From an uncultured Fretibacterium sp. (GTDB lineage Bacteria > Synergistota > Synergistia > Synergistales > Aminobacteriaceae), in NCBI GenBank assembly GCA_937899395.1, contig CALBPU010000147.1, forward strand, positions 1 through 5,611: a DNA stretch of 5,611 bases, in the 5' to 3' direction. The notes under the pieces are model-generated. The model made no database searches. It was not told the origin of the DNA and saw only the letters and a list, made by a program, of their open reading frames with translations. The translations under genes were made by a program, and so were the position numbers. Positions within the stretch are counted from its first letter, which is position 1. Each line of letters begins with the position of its first letter. This document shows positions 4,259-5,611 of this stretch, piece after piece.

Positions 4259-5611
4259 AAATTTTATTGAACGCTGGAAAAATCGCGGCGATGAAAAAAG
4301 CGATACACAAAAATTTTGGCTTGAATTTTTAAGTACTGTCTGCGGGGTCGATGAACCGACAAGATTAATCGAATTTGAAAAGCGCGTTGAGCTTGTTCAT
4401 AAAAGTTTCATTGACGGTTATGTTCCGTCAACGAGGACGATTATCGAGCAGAAGAGTTTTGACATTCATCTCGATAAAACCGCGAAACAGTCTGACGGCT
4501 CTCTTATGACACCGTTTGAACAGGCTAAAAGATATTCTGACTGGTTGCCCGATTCTGAACGCGCCCGATGGATTATCACGTGCAATTTTCAGGAGTTTCG
4601 CGTTCACGATATGGAACGCCCGAAAGCAAAACCCGAAATAATCAGGCTTGAAAATCTTGAACGCGAACGGCGGAAATTTTTATTCATGATTGACTTGAAC
4701 GCTTCAAGCCCGAAGGACATTCATGAAGAAGAAATTTCGGTTAAGGCCGGAGAACTTGCTCGAAAATTAAGAAATTCTCTCGAAAAACGCTACAAAAATC
4801 CTAAATCGCGGGAAACTAAGCAAAGTTTAACTATTATCTGCGTCCGAATTGTTTTTTTGCTTTATGCTGAAGACACTGAACTTTCAGGCGGCGGCAAAAA
4901 ATTTCAAAAAGGCGCGTTTCATGACTACATGCTCAAGCATAAAGACAGTTCTCGGCGTGCGTTAATAGATTTATTCGCGGTGTTGTCGCAAAAAATCGAA
5001 GAGCGCGATCCTTATCTTGACGCTGATTTAGCGGATTTTCCTTATGTCAACGGCGGTTTATTCGAGAAAGTTAATATCGAAATTACTCAAATTGACGGCG
5101 AGCCTCTCGAAATAATTTTGCGCGAAATGTCCGAAAGTTTTGACTGGAGCGGAATCAATCCGACTATTTTCGGCGCGATTTTTGAAAGCGTCCTTGAAAA
5201 TCCTGATGAAAAAGAACATTCCGTCAGGCGCGAGGGCGGTATGCACTACACGAGCATTGAAAACATTCATAAGGTCATAGACCCGTTATTTTTAGAAAAT
5301 TTGAGGCTCGAACTTGAAAATATTTTCGCGGAGTCAAAAATAAAAACGCGGACGAAAAAATTAATCGAATTTCAAAAAAAATTAAGTTCGCTGAAATTTT
5401 TAGACCCTGCTTGCGGTTCGGGAAATTTTTTAACTGAAACTTATTTATCGTTACGAAGACTCGAAAATAAAATTTTGAGCGAACTCACGAAACAACAAAT
5501 TAATTTCGCTACTGGAGATTTATCGCCGATTCAAGTAAAAATTTCGCAGTTTTTCGGAATTGAAATTAACGATTTCGCCGTAGCCGTTGCTAAGACTGCT
5601 TTATGGATCGC
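4233..5611 (+). CDS. MmeI-like Type IIL/IIG restriction endonuclease-methyltransferase (N-terminal part, runs off window)
   Basis: The frame is open for 459 codons and has no stop before the right edge. Relatives are about 900 residues, so roughly half is seen. Such enzymes both methylate adenine in their site on one strand and cut at a distance, using one shared target-recognition domain. The N-terminal block F-I-E-R-W ... R-G-D-E ... D-T-Q-K-F-W-L is typical. A PD-(D/E)XK nuclease site is visible as Asp61 in S-F-I-D-G-Y and Glu72-Gln-Lys74, intact. Next come T-P-F-E-Q-A-K-R-Y and W-I-I-T-C-N-F-Q-E-F, a helical linker, and F-P-Y-V-N-G-G-L-F. The methyltransferase begins near G-G-M-H-Y-T-S (335-341), with SAM motif I LDPACGSGNF at 390-399. 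The NPPY-type catalytic motif and the recognition domain lie beyond the edge. Tandem ATGs at 4233 and 4236 are possible starts; AGGA at 4221-4224 favours 4233 (8 nt). The gene overlaps the ATPase gene by 26 nt. Intact nuclease residues argue against a pure BREX PglX methylase. Confidence 0.88.
   Translation, partial: MMNTPKNIKNFIERWKNRGDEKSDTQKFWLEFLSTVCGVDEPTRLIEFEKRVELVHKSFIDGYVPSTRTIIEQKSFDIHLDKTAKQSDGSLMTPFEQAKRYSDWLPDSERARWIITCNFQEFRVHDMERPKAKPEIIRLENLERERRKFLFMIDLNASSPKDIHEEEISVKAGELARKLRNSLEKRYKNPKSRETKQSLTIICVRIVFLLYAEDTELSGGGKKFQKGAFHDYMLKHKDSSRRALIDLFAVLSQKIEERDPYLDADLADFPYVNGGLFEKVNIEITQIDGEPLEIILREMSESFDWSGINPTIFGAIFESVLENPDEKEHSVRREGGMHYTSIENIHKVIDPLFLENLRLELENIFAESKIKTRTKKLIEFQKKLSSLKFLDPACGSGNFLTETYLSLRRLENKILSELTKQQINFATGDLSPIQVKISQFFGIEINDFAVAVAKTALWI

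Noticed and set aside
5058..5270. 70-codon open frame on the minus strand
   Set aside because: It lies inside the well-supported MmeI-like gene on the plus strand and shows no family features.
4233..5611. BREX PglX-type methylase as the identity of the last gene
   Set aside because: The candidate nuclease residues Asp61, Glu72 and Lys74 and the N-terminal block match MmeI-like enzymes, and no other BREX gene is visible.
1..5611. CRISPR array, insertion sequence or tRNA gene
   Set aside because: No spaced repeat series, no transposase frame or terminal inverted repeats, and no cloverleaf-like sequence was seen on either strand.

Overview
The window reads as part of an integrated mobile element or defence island in a low-to-moderate GC bacterium. 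All supported genes lie on the + strand, and most are preceded by strong AGGAGG-type Shine-Dalgarno sites. That fits a Firmicutes-like host (including Negativicutes) or a similar low-GC anaerobe. No rRNA, tRNA or taxon-specific housekeeping gene is present, so the organism cannot be named.

Region 1 (1-229) has no convincing complete gene. It holds a possible basic C-terminal reading frame, two close inverted repeats, and a near-perfect Shine-Dalgarno sequence that no normal start codon follows. Region 2 (230-2824) is one large gene for a phage/plasmid primase-helicase: a degenerate zinc-finger-like N-terminus, a TOPRIM domain, a D5_N-like region, an SF3 helicase and a C-terminal winged-helix-like tail. 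It is the replication gene typical of phages, satellites and plasmid-like integrated elements.

Region 3 (2825-3471) is a small cassette behind its own good sigma-70-type promoter. It encodes a Lar-family zinc-ribbon protein (restriction alleviation family) and a stand-alone Bro-N domain protein (phage antirepressor-type domain). Region 4 (3472-3649) is regulatory DNA with a probable intrinsic terminator, a -10 element, a strong ribosome binding site and the second copy of a 14-bp repeat whose first copy lies in the Lar promoter.

Region 5 (3650-5611) is a two-gene overlapping unit. The first gene is a short AAA/ABC-type ATPase that appears to have lost its central part, including the signature motif, and that has Tyr in place of the usual switch His. 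The second is an MmeI-like (Type IIL/IIG) combined restriction endonuclease-methyltransferase. It enters with intact candidate nuclease residues and the SAM-binding motif and runs off the window end. The second gene is open at the right edge, about 459 codons long here and with no stop.

Taken together, a replication gene is followed by an anti-restriction/antirepressor cassette and then by a restriction-modification operon with an associated ATPase. The most interesting point is the tight coupling of a remodelled ATPase to an MmeI-like enzyme, next to a Lar-family protein that might protect DNA from restriction. That functional link is inference; the gene identities rest on recognisable motifs.
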